Counted from the stretch's first letter, positions 44,861-56,300 are shown. The stretch: DNA of 64,000 bases from Oxalobacteraceae bacterium CAVE-383 (GCA_004134995.1 REGP01000002.1:1-64000); one strand, 5' to 3'. A program made the numbers and translations. Notes: a model not told the origin generated them from the sequence alone.

Positions 44861-44974
44861 TCATTTCCGTCATTCGTTACAACTGGATTACAACTTCGGC
44901 GTGCCAGACCGATGACGGCATGATACCGTTACCGCATTCGTCAATTTATAGCCTGATCGCTTTCATCCTCCATC

Positions 44975-45787
44975 ATGTGCCAGCTACTTGGAATGAACTG
45001 TAATGTCCCGACCGACATTATTTTCAGTTTCACCGGATTTGCAACGCGCGCCGGCATCACGGATCACCACAGCGACGGTTGGGGCATCGCCTTCTTCGAA
45101 GGCTCGGGGGTGCGGCATTTCGTCGATTACCAAGCCGCCACCGCGTCTCCGGTGGCCGATCTGATCAAGCAATGCCCGATCAAATCGCAGCACGTCATCG
45201 CCCATATCCGCAAGGCCACGCAGGGCCGCGTTTCGCTGGCCAATTGCCATCCCTTCGTGCGCGAATTGTGGGGACGTTACTGGGTTTTTGCGCACAATGG
45301 CGACCTGAAGAATTTCACGCCGGATCTGAACGGCCCTTACCGGCCGGTCGGCACAACCGACAGCGAACTGGCATTCTGCTATCTGATGCAGGAATTGCGG
45401 CGGCGTTTCGGCGACACCTTGCCGCCGCTGACCGCCCTCACTGAAGCCCTGGACGAGCTGATGGCATTCATCGCCGGCCACGGCGCCTTCAATATGCTGC
45501 TGTCCGACGGCTCGGCGCTGTTCGCGCATTGCTCCACCAATTTGTACTATGTGGTCCGGCAGCATCCATTCGCATCGGCCAAATTGTCGGATGAAGACCT
45601 GAGCGTCGACTTTTCGCAGTTGACCACGCCGAACGACCGCATCGCCGTCATCGTCACCCAGCCCCTGACGGACAACGAAACCTGGACCCAGTTTGCTCCA
45701 GGGGAACTGAAAGTCTTCATCGACGGCTGTCCGCAACAAAAAGCGCAGCCATTTTCGATCGACCCCAGCGCCGCCTGCGCGGCATGA
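44975..45787 (+). CDS. class II glutamine amidotransferase (YafJ-like)
   Basis: 270 residues. The catalytic N-terminal nucleophile is Cys2 (MCQLLGMNCNVP). HHSDGWGIAFFEG, HVIAHIRKATQG and NCHPFVRELWGRYWVFAHNGDL are the class II amidotransferase loops (substrate Arg, Asn and Gly of the oxyanion site). No synthetase domain, so the acceptor is unknown. Related to YafJ. It sits just upstream of dnaA in the same direction. Confidence 0.9.
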   Translation: MCQLLGMNCNVPTDIIFSFTGFATRAGITDHHSDGWGIAFFEGSGVRHFVDYQAATASPVADLIKQCPIKSQHVIAHIRKATQGRVSLANCHPFVRELWGRYWVFAHNGDLKNFTPDLNGPYRPVGTTDSELAFCYLMQELRRRFGDTLPPLTALTEALDELMAFIAGHGAFNMLLSDGSALFAHCSTNLYYVVRQHPFASAKLSDEDLSVDFSQLTTPNDRIAVIVTQPLTDNETWTQFAPGELKVFIDGCPQQKAQPFSIDPSAACAA

Positions 45788-45885
45788 ATTGGAAGCCGGT
45801 TTGCCTTCGCGCGTGACGCCTACCACGCATTCAGCCATAAAAACAAGGCGGACAAACGGCGATATCCGGTCATATCTTGTCTAGT

Positions 45886-45937
45886 TATACACAGCGTTGG
45901 AACTTGCTTAAAATTTAATCGCCGGCTTGTGGATAAC
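45886..45937. promoter_or_regulatory. DnaA boxes in the dnaA promoter region
   Basis: TTATACACA (45886-45894) and an inverted perfect box TGTGGATAA (45929-45937) lie about 85-135 bp before the dnaA start codon. They suit autoregulation of dnaA. The gap (45788-46019) has too few boxes and no trio, so I place oriC at 42.6-42.96 kb instead. Confidence 0.75.
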
Positions 45938-46019
45938 TTTGCGCGGCCAGAGTAGAATGGCACGCTCCGTGGCATCCTGATAGAGATGCCCGCCACAACA
46001 CGATTGCATAAAAAGAGCC

Positions 46020-47420
46020 ATGGAAAATTTTTGGCAGAGCTGTTCTGCCCAGTTGGAACAGGAACTGACGCCGCAACAATATAGCGCCTGGATCAAGCCG
46101 CTGGTACCGCTCGATTACGAGGACGGACGCCTGCGCGTAGCTGCGCCGAACCGTTTCAAGCTGGACTGGGTAAAGACCCAGTTTGCCGGCCGGATCACCG
46201 CGCTGGCCGCTCAATTCTGGGAGCAGCCGGTCGAGGTCCAGTTCGTTCTCGACCCGCGCACCAACACCGCGCGCCGGGTCGGCCCGCAGCAAATGCCTGT
46301 GCCCGACGGCAATTATCCACCCCTGCCGGAGCAGGATAATTCGCGCGAGCTGCCGGACCAGATCAACGTCCAAACTGTGGATAACACGCCCCGCCGCGAC
46401 GTTACGCGGATCAATAATGTATTGACGTTCGACAATTTCGTGACCGGAAAGGCCAACCAGCTGGCGCGCGCCGCCGCGACCCAGGTAGCCAACAATCCGG
46501 GTGTGTCCTACAACCCCTTGTTCCTGTACGGCGGCGTCGGCCTCGGCAAGACCCATCTGATCCACGCCATCGGCAATCAGGTGCTGATCGACAATCCTTC
46601 CGCCAAGATCCGCTACATCCACGCCGAACAGTACGTGCGCGACGTGGTGACCGCCTATCAGCGCAAGGGCTTCGACGATTTCAAGCGCTATTACCATTCG
46701 CTGGATCTGCTGCTGATCGACGATATCCAGTTCTTCGGCGGCAAGAGCCGCACCCAGGAAGAGTTTTTCTACGCATTCGAAGCCCTGATTTCGGCCAAGC
46801 GGCAAATCATCATCACCAGCGATACCTATCCCAAGGAAATCACCGGCATGGACGATCGCCTGATTTCCCGTTTCGATTCCGGCCTCACCGTCGCCATCGA
46901 GCCGCCGGAGCTGGAAATGCGGGTGGCGATCCTGCTCAAGAAGGCGACCCAGGAAGGCGTCACGTTTTCGGACGACGTTGCCTTCTTCGTCGCCAAGCAT
47001 CTGCGCTCCAACGTACGCGAACTCGAAGGCGCCCTGCGCAAAATCTTGGCGTATTCGCGCTTCCATGGTAAGGACATCACCATAGATGTCGTCAAAGATG
47101 CGTTAAAAGATCTCTTATCCGTTCAAAACAGGCAGATCTCCGTCGAAAACATTCAAAAAACCGTTGCCGACTTCTTCAATATCAAAGTCGCCGACATGTA
47201 TTCCAAAAAACGGCCGGCAAACATCGCCCGGCCGCGCCAGATCGCGATGTATCTTGCTAAAGAGTTAACAAAAAAGAGCCTTCCCGAGATCGGCGACCTG
47301 TTCGGCGGGCGCGATCACACCACCGTGCTGCACGCGGTCCGCAAGATCGCGGCCGACCGCAACAAAAATCCCGAATGCAATCACGAAATACATGTGCTGG
47401 AACAGACCCTTAAAGGCTAA
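46020..47420 (+). CDS. dnaA: chromosomal replication initiator DnaA
   Basis: 466 residues. Domain I starts [26 protein letters not shown] short linker (about 80-130) precedes the AAA+ core: [22 protein letters not shown] (Walker A), [21 protein letters not shown] (Walker B), [19 protein letters not shown]. Domain IV has [36 protein letters not shown], the DnaA signature. It binds DnaA boxes and opens oriC, here about 3 kb upstream. First of the dnaA-dnaN-gyrB row. Confidence 0.98.
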   Translation: MENFWQSCSAQLEQELTPQQYSAWIKPLVPLDYEDGRLRVAAPNRFKLDWVKTQFAGRITALAAQFWEQPVEVQFVLDPRTNTARRVGPQQMPVPDGNYPPLPEQDNSRELPDQINVQTVDNTPRRDVTRINNVLTFDNFVTGKANQLARAAATQVANNPGVSYNPLFLYGGVGLGKTHLIHAIGNQVLIDNPSAKIRYIHAEQYVRDVVTAYQRKGFDDFKRYYHSLDLLLIDDIQFFGGKSRTQEEFFYAFEALISAKRQIIITSDTYPKEITGMDDRLISRFDSGLTVAIEPPELEMRVAILLKKATQEGVTFSDDVAFFVAKHLRSNVRELEGALRKILAYSRFHGKDITIDVVKDALKDLLSVQNRQISVENIQKTVADFFNIKVADMYSKKRPANIARPRQIAMYLAKELTKKSLPEIGDLFGGRDHTTVLHAVRKIAADRNKNPECNHEIHVLEQTLKG

Positions 47421-47516
47421 TAGGAGTCGCTTTGAGGGGCCGGGATTGATACAATTAGGGATGTTGTGCGCTTCAAAAATGCATCCTTTAAACCATCACG
47501 AGCAAGGATATCGACT

Positions 47517-48626
47517 ATGCAATTAGTCAAAACCCAAAGAGATACGCTTTTGCGCCCGTTGCAAATCGTGAGTGGTATTGTCGAGCGTCGGCACACGCTG
47601 CCGATTCTGGCCAATATCCTCATACGCAAGGACGGCGAAAAAGTCTCTTTCCTGTCGACCGACATGGAAGTGCAGATCACAACCCACGCGCAGGTCGGCG
47701 CGGGCAGCGAAGTCATCGGCACCACCGTGGCCGCGCGCAAGCTGCTGGACATCCTGCGCGCGCTGCCTGAATCGGGCGACGTCACCGTCACCCTGGAAAA
47801 CAAGCGCATGACGGTCAAGTCCGGCAAGTCGCGCTTTGCCCTGCAGACGCTGGCCGCCGAGGAATTCCCGACCGTGGTGCTGGCCGACCAGTACAACGCC
47901 AAGGTCACGCTGCCCCAGAAAACCCTGAAGCACCTGTTCAACATGGTCCACTTCTCGATGGCGCAGCAGGACATCCGCTATTACCTGAACGGCCTGCTGC
48001 TGGTGGTCGAAGGCAAGAACGTGATCGCGGTCGCCACCGACGGCCACCGCCTGGCGTTCTGCCAGGTCGAGACCGACCAGGAATTCCCGTCGCGCCAGGA
48101 AGTCATCATCCCGCGCAAGACCATTCTCGAACTGCAGCGCCTGCTGGAAGACAGCGACCAGCCGGTCGAACTCGAGATCGCCAACAACCAGGTCAAGCTG
48201 GTGTTCGCCGATATCGAACTGGTGTCCAAACTGGTTGAAGGCAAGTTCCCCGATTACACCCGCGTGATCCCGAAGGGCTACAAGAACGATTTCACCATCA
48301 GCCGCGACCAGCTGCTGCGTTCGCTGCAGCGCGCCGCGATCATGACGAGCGACAAGTTCAAGGGCGTGCGCTGGGTCATCGCGCCGGGCAGCCTGAAAAT
48401 CAGCTCGACCAATGCCGATCAGGAAGAAGCCGTCGAAGAGCTCGAAATCGACTATGGCGGCGACAGCGTGGACATCGGCTTCAACGTCACCTATCTGCTT
48501 GACGTGCTCAACAACCTGAAGGGCGACAACGTCAAGATCGCGATGGGCGACGCCAATTCGTCGGCGCTGATCACCATTCCCGACAACGACGATTTCAAAT
48601 ATGTCGTGATGCCGATGCGTATTTAG
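47517..48626 (+). CDS. dnaN: DNA polymerase III sliding clamp (beta subunit)
   Basis: 369 residues, starting MQLVKTQRDTLLRPLQIVSGIVERRHTLPILANILI, with AAGGA about 8 bp before the ATG at 47517. Three clamp domains of about 120 residues; it ends DDFKYVVMPMRI, the standard C-terminus with the partner-binding pocket MPMR. Follows dnaA after 96 bp. Confidence 0.98.
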   Translation: MQLVKTQRDTLLRPLQIVSGIVERRHTLPILANILIRKDGEKVSFLSTDMEVQITTHAQVGAGSEVIGTTVAARKLLDILRALPESGDVTVTLENKRMTVKSGKSRFALQTLAAEEFPTVVLADQYNAKVTLPQKTLKHLFNMVHFSMAQQDIRYYLNGLLLVVEGKNVIAVATDGHRLAFCQVETDQEFPSRQEVIIPRKTILELQRLLEDSDQPVELEIANNQVKLVFADIELVSKLVEGKFPDYTRVIPKGYKNDFTISRDQLLRSLQRAAIMTSDKFKGVRWVIAPGSLKISSTNADQEEAVEELEIDYGGDSVDIGFNVTYLLDVLNNLKGDNVKIAMGDANSSALITIPDNDDFKYVVMPMRI

Positions 48627-48659
48627 CAAGCACGTTAAATCGCATCGGCGTTCAGCTGA

Positions 48660-51257
<2,598 letters not shown>

Positions 51258-51261
51258 TTTG

Positions 51262-51338
51262 TGTAGGTTCTCATAGAAGGTGAAGAATTTCTCACATAAA
51301 TGAAAACTTATTCTCAGACTTGGTGAAAATATCCTACA
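51262..51338. repeat. putative Tn7-like transposon end with TnsB-type repeats
   Basis: Four bases after the gyrB stop codon comes TGTAGG (51262-51267). Three repeats follow, TTCTCA at 51268, 51289 and 51311 (21- and 22-bp steps), each continuing after 6-7 bases into TGAAGA/TGAAAA. Tn7-like ends start with TGT and carry several ~20-22-bp TnsB sites, so this reads as the right end, oriented as in Tn7 at glmS. An inverted CCTACA lies at 51333-51338. A 5-bp target duplication would be ATTTG (51257-51261). The other end is not in the window. It could alternatively be a regulatory repeat. Confidence 0.6.
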
Positions 51339-51340
51339 TG

Positions 51341-51370
51341 AAAAGGCCAACCTAAACGGTTGGCTTTTTT
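51341..51370 (+). terminator. rho-independent terminator downstream of gyrB
   Basis: GCCAACC (51346-51352) pairs with GGTTGGC (51358-51364), with flanking A/T pairs, followed by TTTTTT. A clear intrinsic terminator for transcripts from gyrB. If the transposon end at 51262 is real, this hairpin lies inside the element. Confidence 0.85.
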
Positions 51371-51424
51371 ACTGGGCTTTGAAGCTGGATAGGGATCGTG
51401 AAGGTTGCAAACACGTTGGGCCGC

Positions 51425-51772
51425 TCACGTAAATGTGCTCAACTCCCGAATGCTCGTGACAAAAGGTGAGTTTTGACGCATCTGGACAGCATTTGGCGAG
51501 ATTTCTTCGAGAAGTACAGCCGCTTTTACAGGATTAGCTAATAAAGCCTCCCAGGCGTCTATATAGTCTTTGCTACACAATCGTTCATTTCGCCACCGCT
51601 CTATTTGAACTGTTGCTGCAGCAATAATCGGTCCGGCTTGTAATGGATCTCTTAACGCGGCAGCAATCGGGAGATGATTGCATCGCCGCTTCTCGTTCAA
51701 AACGTTTTGACGATCACGAGCTTCTAGTTGGCGGGACTGCACGAAGCGAATGTCATCTTCTCCGGATCGCAT
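51425..51772 (-). CDS. hypothetical protein
   Basis: 115 residues, no recognised domain: MRSGEDDIRFVQSRQLEARD, then a helical region with IERWRNERLCSKDYIDAWEALL. AAGGA lies 9 bp upstream of the start, and it follows the DUF4755-like membrane gene by 18 bp, so the two form an operon opposite an XRE regulator. Function unknown. Confidence 0.6.
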   Translation of the reverse strand: MRSGEDDIRFVQSRQLEARDRQNVLNEKRRCNHLPIAAALRDPLQAGPIIAAATVQIERWRNERLCSKDYIDAWEALLANPVKAAVLLEEISPNAVQMRQNSPFVTSIRELSTFT

Positions 51773-51790
51773 AAGCTCAGTCCTTAAAAA

Positions 51791-52360
51791 TTAATTTAAC
51801 AAAGCGCTAATTCTTGCCATCCAAGTTTGGGCTACATCATGCCTATATACGCCAATTCGATGTATTGGGCGATGGGGATCGTTGACTTTGAAAATGAGCA
51901 CGTTCTTAGCGCGCACCAATTTTGAGTTAACAATACGTCCGTCGATGATATTTTCGTTGGATCTGACTTGGTCTTCCCAATGATGTTCCCATTCCAGAAT
52001 ATCTTCGAAATCATATACCTCATAGGTTTTCGACCTGATATCCACGAAAGCAAATTTACGCTTCTTCGAGTCAATAAACAAACGTGTGGGTAAAGAGAAT
52101 TCTGCGCTATAACCTCGGCGAACAAAATCTAGTCTAGCTTGCTTAAAGTTCTTTTGCATATCTCGCAAATGGTTCAAATAGCAACAAATTAGTCCGAAAA
52201 TTAAACCAATTCCTGTAAGGACCATACCGCTTCTGCCAGTCAACATAGAAATGGTCAGCCCAACCAATGCAGGGCCTATTGCATAAAAGATGTACTGAGC
52301 AGCTTTAAAAACAGGATGCCGAAGATCTTGACCCTGGTAGAGAAATTTCACGTATGCCAT
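51791..52360 (-). CDS. membrane protein with C-terminal domain of unknown function
   Basis: 189 residues. Two hydrophobic helices at about 22-60 (YIFYAIGPALVGLTISML and GMVLTGIGLIFGLICCYL), then a cytoplasmic domain of about 125 residues (FIDSKKRKFAFVDIRSKTYEVYDFEDILEWEHHWED) resembling DUF4755-type proteins. First gene of a two-gene operon divergent from an XRE repressor, with palindromic operators in the shared gap. Role unknown; accessory-region context suggests cargo. Confidence 0.65.
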   Translation of the reverse strand: MAYVKFLYQGQDLRHPVFKAAQYIFYAIGPALVGLTISMLTGRSGMVLTGIGLIFGLICCYLNHLRDMQKNFKQARLDFVRRGYSAEFSLPTRLFIDSKKRKFAFVDIRSKTYEVYDFEDILEWEHHWEDQVRSNENIIDGRIVNSKLVRAKNVLIFKVNDPHRPIHRIGVYRHDVAQTWMARISALLN

Positions 52361-52404
52361 CTTGTTGAACCGTAGTTAGCGCGACGATAAAACTTTAGCA
52401 CAAA

Positions 52405-52454
52405 ACTACGATATACGTAGTATCTGAGTTGTCCAATAGTTACGATTCTCGTAG
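52405..52454. promoter_or_regulatory. paired palindromic operators for the divergent XRE regulator
   Basis: Two dyads share the half-site TACG(A): ACTACG-ATATA-CGTAGT (52405-52421) and TACGA-TTC-TCGTA (52441-52453). They lie in the 119-bp gap between the divergent membrane-protein gene and the XRE gene, as expected for sites of the XRE protein that control both directions. Confidence 0.75.
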
Positions 52455-52479
52455 TTCTCCAATTTTCAGAGAACTAGAG

Positions 52480-52800
52480 ATGAGCGACTCAAATGCAACA
52501 TGGGGAAGAAGGTTAAAAGAAGCCCGTGTGGCCGCGGGACTCTCGCAAAAACAATTGGGAATTCAAGCCGGTCTGGATCAATTTGTCGCGAGCACCAGAA
52601 TCAATCGATATGAATTAGGAATCCATAAGGCCGACTATCAGATAGCACGACGACTGGCCGATGTACTTAACATCCCAACTGGATACTTTTATACAGAAGA
52701 CGATTCACTTGCAGATATTATGCTTGTCTATCATCGGTTAACAAATCGTAAAAAAAACGACCTATTGAAGCTAGCCAAAAAAATAGAAGAAAGCGCATAG
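52480..52800 (+). CDS. XRE-family transcriptional regulator
   Basis: 106 residues from ATG 52480. HTH at about 9-65: WGRRLKEARVAAGLSQKQLGIQAG...INRYELGIHKADYQIARRLADVLNIPTGYFYTED. A short C-terminal helical tail (RLTNRKKNDLLKLAKKIEES) likely dimerises. Divergent from a two-gene operon with shared palindromic operators. A TTG-initiated extension to 52429 would cover the second operator and is unlikely. Confidence 0.88.
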   Translation: MSDSNATWGRRLKEARVAAGLSQKQLGIQAGLDQFVASTRINRYELGIHKADYQIARRLADVLNIPTGYFYTEDDSLADIMLVYHRLTNRKKNDLLKLAKKIEESA

Positions 52801-53273
52801 TACACATCCACACCGACATTGCCACGCCTGCGCATCGTAAGTAGCTGGGCATCCGCATCAAAGCGCCAAGCTCAATGGCTTTCAGGAATATCCGCGACCA
52901 CTCTTGGCCGATTACGGCCATGGAGAAAAACACTTGCCGGCAACTCGGGGTAGCGTAGTCACGTTCTGCAACGGAGCTGCCCCACTGAAATGGGCAACCA
53001 GAGCATCGAGAAAACACACACTTTTGTGGAAAGACTGCCGCGGTTCCACTTCACATAGCTACCGCTCGCCGAATTAAAACAACAAATGCATCGATGATAT
53101 TTTTTGAATGGCTAGTTTCCAAACTTTGAGAGACTGAACCTGACCCGAAGCATCCGCCCGCATCATGGTGGCGATGAAGACTGCTATCAAGGGTCAGCGA
53201 TCGTTTGCGTGTAACGTCATGCTGCTCGTACGTGCTATATTTACGCGTCGAAATAAGAAGAAGCCATCGGACC
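52801..53273. other. gene-free stretch
   Basis: About 470 bp in which I see no supported gene or RNA; a 99-codon minus-strand frame (52718-53017) has no start signal or recognisable motif and overlaps the XRE gene. Base composition is closer to the backbone than that of the tns genes, so it may be debris of an older insertion. Confidence 0.5.
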
Positions 53274-54101
53274 ATGGGCCAACAACAAGATTTGTACGAT
53301 CGCTGGAAGCGGGCCAAAATCCAACTTAACGATCTCTTCAAGAAATCTGAAAACACACTCATTGTCCACTACTCCTGCGAGAGCTTCTACGACCAGAATA
53401 AAGCAGATTCGCCGCGTGTCACGTCGATCGCGGTAAGGAATCTGCAGTCGGGTCAGACCCGTTCGTTTTCGATCCATTTCGCTGCGGAGCGTGCTCATGC
53501 GCTCGACCAGATTGAAAGCCGATACGACGAGTTTGAAAAGTCCATGCTTGATGATTTTTTTGCTTTTACCCGCGATCACCAGTTTCATACGTGGCTGCAC
53601 TGGAACATGCGCGATATGAACTATGGCTTTCCAGCGCTTGAACATCGTGCGGCCGTGCTTGGTACGCAGAGTTTTCACTTAGACGAAAAGCAGCTTGTTG
53701 ACTTGTCCCGAATTTTCATCGCCATCTATGGCAACAAGTACACAGCCCATCCGCGCATTCAATCGCTCATGGAGAAAAACCGCATTACACCGCGCGATTT
53801 CTTAGTTGGACAGAGTGAGGCAAATGCGTTTGAGCAGAAGCAATTTTTGGACATGCATCGCTCAACGCTGTCAAAGGTGGACGTATTCGCCAATTTCGCC
53901 GAACGCGCACACAGTGGAACGCTTAAGACGAATGCAACTTGGTTTGAACAGAACGGACGCTCCCTGAAGGTCGGACTTGAAAAGATAAGAGAACACTGGT
54001 TTTGGGGGGCTTTAATCGCTGCACTGTTTGGGGCGTGGAACTACCGCGACCAGATTGTGCAGATCTGGGACTGGCTTTCGAAGCACATAGGAGGCGGCTA
54101 A
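53274..54101 (+). CDS. hypothetical protein with C-terminal membrane helix
   Basis: 275 residues from ATG 53274. The N-terminal half (RWKRAKIQLNDLFKKSENTLIVHYSCESFYD, then SPRVTSIAVRNLQSGQTRSFSIH and FHTWLHWNMRDMNYGFPALEHR) has the alternating strand/helix look of an RNase-H/DEDD-nuclease-like fold with acidic residues, but I do not recognise the family. A helix near the C-terminus (WFWGALIAALFGAWNY) may anchor it. It stands directly before an Mrr-like remnant in the accessory region, so a defence role is possible; this is inference. Confidence 0.65.
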   Translation: MGQQQDLYDRWKRAKIQLNDLFKKSENTLIVHYSCESFYDQNKADSPRVTSIAVRNLQSGQTRSFSIHFAAERAHALDQIESRYDEFEKSMLDDFFAFTRDHQFHTWLHWNMRDMNYGFPALEHRAAVLGTQSFHLDEKQLVDLSRIFIAIYGNKYTAHPRIQSLMEKNRITPRDFLVGQSEANAFEQKQFLDMHRSTLSKVDVFANFAERAHSGTLKTNATWFEQNGRSLKVGLEKIREHWFWGALIAALFGAWNYRDQIVQIWDWLSKHIGGG

Positions 54102-54104
54102 TAG

Positions 54105-54362
54105 CGGAGGTTCATTGTCGATGGCGGTCTAGTCCTAGAAGGTGCGGTCGACGCTCTCGATACCAAGGGCGTGTTTGTTACAACTTCCAGATTCCAGCCT
54201 GGCGGTACCGAAGTCAGCGCCTTGGCGAACGCCCGCGGCATTGCAATAGAATTACTTGACGCACCGCGTTTCTTCGATGAACTCAAAATTGCGCAGCGGT
54301 CAAAATTCGAAGCCGAAGATTATGAGAAGTATTATTCCATCGGTCTTTCGGGATCCGAATGA
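54105..54362 (+). pseudogene. remnant of an Mrr-like restriction endonuclease domain
   Basis: An open stretch of about 85 codons without a good start: RRFIVDGGLVLEGAVDALDT, KGVFVTTSRFQPGGTEVSALANA, then GIAIELLDAPRFFDELK, ending at a TGA after SGSE. KGVFVTTSRF followed by a short helix and an (I/L)xLLD strand is the end of Mrr_cat-type nuclease domains. The catalytic D...QxK part is missing, so only the C-terminal piece survives. The frame follows the previous gene with a 3-bp gap and a different reading frame. Confidence 0.55.
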
Positions 54363-54864
54363 TCAGCATCGTCTCAGTTATGAACATCTACGACCGGCTT
54401 GAAGCCGATGCAGCTACGTCGCACAAATCAATCAACTGATCGCAGGCGACGTAATCATTGTAATGGTGCCGCGTCAGGTAGCCGAAGAGTTAAGGCAACA
54501 TCCGGCGAGCATGCTTGGTCTATTTCCAAATACTGACGTACATTCCCGCAAATACAACACAATTCCTAATCCGCTAAAGTTTTTTTTGTTAAACAAAATG
54601 GCGATTTAAATTGGCAATAAAGTAAAAAAAAATAATATTATTTATCTTAGCGAATAAGATAAATTCGGATCGGTAATATTCGCTTGCGATTTGATCTAAA
54701 AAAAAGCGCATCATAAAAAATAAAATAAAAATTCATATCAAATTGAAATAACTTTCCATTTCTCCATCCGTCGCTTCGATTTAAAAATCTCTACAAAAAG
54801 ATTGTCACCGCAATTCGCTATAACCATAATCAGAAAAAAGTTATTACGAAATTGTGGAACAGAT
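54363..54864. other. AT-rich stretch without a supported gene
   Basis: About 500 bp. From about 54570 to 54860 it is strikingly AT-rich with runs of A and T. A short open frame at about 54425-54609 (containing GDVIIVMVPRQVAEELRQHP, ending NKMAI) could be a gene fragment, but no family is recognised. The 3' part probably carries the promoter of the XRE gene at 54865. Confidence 0.5.
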
Positions 54865-55287
54865 GTGACACCTCTAGGAGAAATCATACGTGCAAGAAGG
54901 GCTGCTCTGAAAATGACGCAGTCAGAGTTGGCTCGCCGTTTAGGCATACATGCCAGCTATCTAAGCACCATTGAGCATGGAGCAAAATCGCCAGCAAATA
55001 GTGCGTTTCTATTTTCAATCGCGTCTAGCCTCCAATTGACCGTGAAGGAAACGGAAGAGCTTATTGCTGCAGCAAAAATATCGAAAAGGAAGATTAATCT
55101 GCCGGCGGGAATGTCGATCGCAGGATATGAGTTGGCAGAAACGTTGATGAAGGCTTTGGAAAGTCTGAACGACGACGAATTGCAAGATATCGCGTCGCTA
55201 ATGGAAGTCGTAATACGTAGAGCGGAAAGGACGCGGCACGTAATGCCGACATCTACGCACTCTGAGGGAAAGGAAAGCCCAATGTAA
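54865..55287 (+). CDS. XRE-family transcriptional regulator, possible tns operon repressor
   Basis: 140 residues from GTG 54865 (VTPLGEIIRARR). HTH: IIRARRAALKMTQSELARRLGIHASYLSTIEHGAKSPANSAFLFSIASSLQL (about 7-58). Helical C-terminal part (LAETLMKALESLNDDELQDIASLMEVVIRR). A TTG start at 54802 would add 21 residues. It is followed by a region with two strong palindromic operators and then tnsA, in the same direction, so it may control the transposition genes; inferred from position. Confidence 0.8.
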   Translation: MTPLGEIIRARRAALKMTQSELARRLGIHASYLSTIEHGAKSPANSAFLFSIASSLQLTVKETEELIAAAKISKRKINLPAGMSIAGYELAETLMKALESLNDDELQDIASLMEVVIRRAERTRHVMPTSTHSEGKESPM

Positions 55288-55423
55288 AAAAACGCCACAA
55301 ACCTTGTAAGGCTTGCAGCGCTTTGGATGATACAGATACATACGTCCTAGAAACCGTAGTGTGTCTGTTCATCTTCTGTGCGTCAAGCGCCTTACTTCCA
55401 AATTCATCCGCGTCACCTCGATA

Positions 55424-55503
55424 CTTAACCAGATTTTGGTCAAGTAGTGGTCAGTTCACGCTCATATATCCCGATGCTTGACCAATATTGGTCAAGCATC
55501 GGG
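55424..55503. promoter_or_regulatory. two palindromic operators upstream of tnsA
   Basis: CTTAACCAGATTTTGGTCAAG (55424-55444, one base longer) and CTTGACCAATATTGGTCAAG (55477-55496) are versions of one dyad, CTTGACCA...TGGTCAAG. The second lies inside a perfect 34-bp palindrome (55470-55503). Their centres are about 52 bp apart, five helical turns. They lie 105-184 bp before the tnsA start and 137 bp after the XRE stop codon, fitting repressor sites. Confidence 0.75.
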
Positions 55504-55607
55504 TGCATGCACACGCCTCGAGGTAACCCAACAAATCTCTTAAAAATACATCCGGCGAGCGGAGGCCTTACTACGGCCGTAGCGCGACAGATCAAAGTGA
55601 AATCGAA

Positions 55608-56300
55608 ATGAGAAAAAATATTAGTCGGGGGCCAATTGGCCGAAATAAGGAATCACTGATTCGAGCCAGAGAGCCAATCGGAAGGTCGTTCGGCTTAGTA
55701 CGTGGAAAATTTCCCTCGAAAAAAATAGGTCGAATGATTCATTGGGAAAGTCAACTCGAACGCGACACGGTGCTTTTATTGGAATTTTCACCTGGCGTCA
55801 TTCGGTATCGCGAGCAGCCATTCAAGATACATATCGTCCTAGACGGGAAAACTTCGCGCTATACACCAGACTTTGAGGTGATCCGCGCAAACGGCGAAAT
55901 CGAAATTATCGAAGTGAAGCCATCCCAAATATATGCGGACAAACACGAAATGAAACGCTTCGCACAGATCAAAAAATATTTCAATGACCAAGGATCCGAA
56001 TTTCGAATCGTGACGGAAAAGGAAATAAGAAATGAGTGGCTTCTTGAAAATCTAAAAATACTGAAGCGCTTCAGGCGCGGCGCTCTCAGTAATGTTCAAA
56101 GAAAAATATTACTAGAAAAAGCTCAAGGGATTTCCGAAATCCAATTTGGCCGCGCGCAGCAGATATTCACAGATTGCGGCGAGGTATGGAGCCTGCTTGC
56201 AGATGGAATATTACAAACGGATCTCTCGAGAGAAGTTCTGCCGACTACCACATTGAAAATTAACTACGAAGGGACAATTGATGAAAGCGTTTATATTTAA
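55608..56300 (+). CDS. tnsA: Tn7-like transposase endonuclease subunit TnsA
   Basis: 230 residues. The restriction-enzyme-like active site is intact: E47 (HWESQLERD), D88 (YTPDFEV) and E102-V-K104 (IIEVKPS), matching E. coli TnsA Glu63, Asp114 and Lys132. The C-terminal helical domain interacts with TnsB/TnsC in Tn7. It nicks the 5' ends so that transposition is cut-and-paste rather than replicative. The gene overlaps tnsB by 20 bp. Low GC compared with the backbone. Confidence 0.92.
   Translation: MRKNISRGPIGRNKESLIRAREPIGRSFGLVRGKFPSKKIGRMIHWESQLERDTVLLLEFSPGVIRYREQPFKIHIVLDGKTSRYTPDFEVIRANGEIEIIEVKPSQIYADKHEMKRFAQIKKYFNDQGSEFRIVTEKEIRNEWLLENLKILKRFRRGALSNVQRKILLEKAQGISEIQFGRAQQIFTDCGEVWSLLADGILQTDLSREVLPTTTLKINYEGTIDESVYI

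Noticed and set aside
45788-46019. oriC directly upstream of dnaA
   Set aside because: Only two DnaA boxes, no AT-rich unwinding stretch or DnaA-trio; the 42.6-42.96 kb region fits much better.
51341-51370. Hairpin as a transposon end or att core
   Set aside because: It has the stem plus T-run of an ordinary rho-independent terminator.
52718-53017. 99-codon minus-strand frame
   Set aside because: Overlaps the XRE gene 3' end, has no ribosome binding site and no recognisable domain.
54498-55560. 13-bp direct repeat ACATCCGGCGAGC at 54498-54510 and 55548-55560 as possible ends of a small insertion
   Set aside because: Too short and without flanking inverted ends; could be chance or shared ancestry of fragments.
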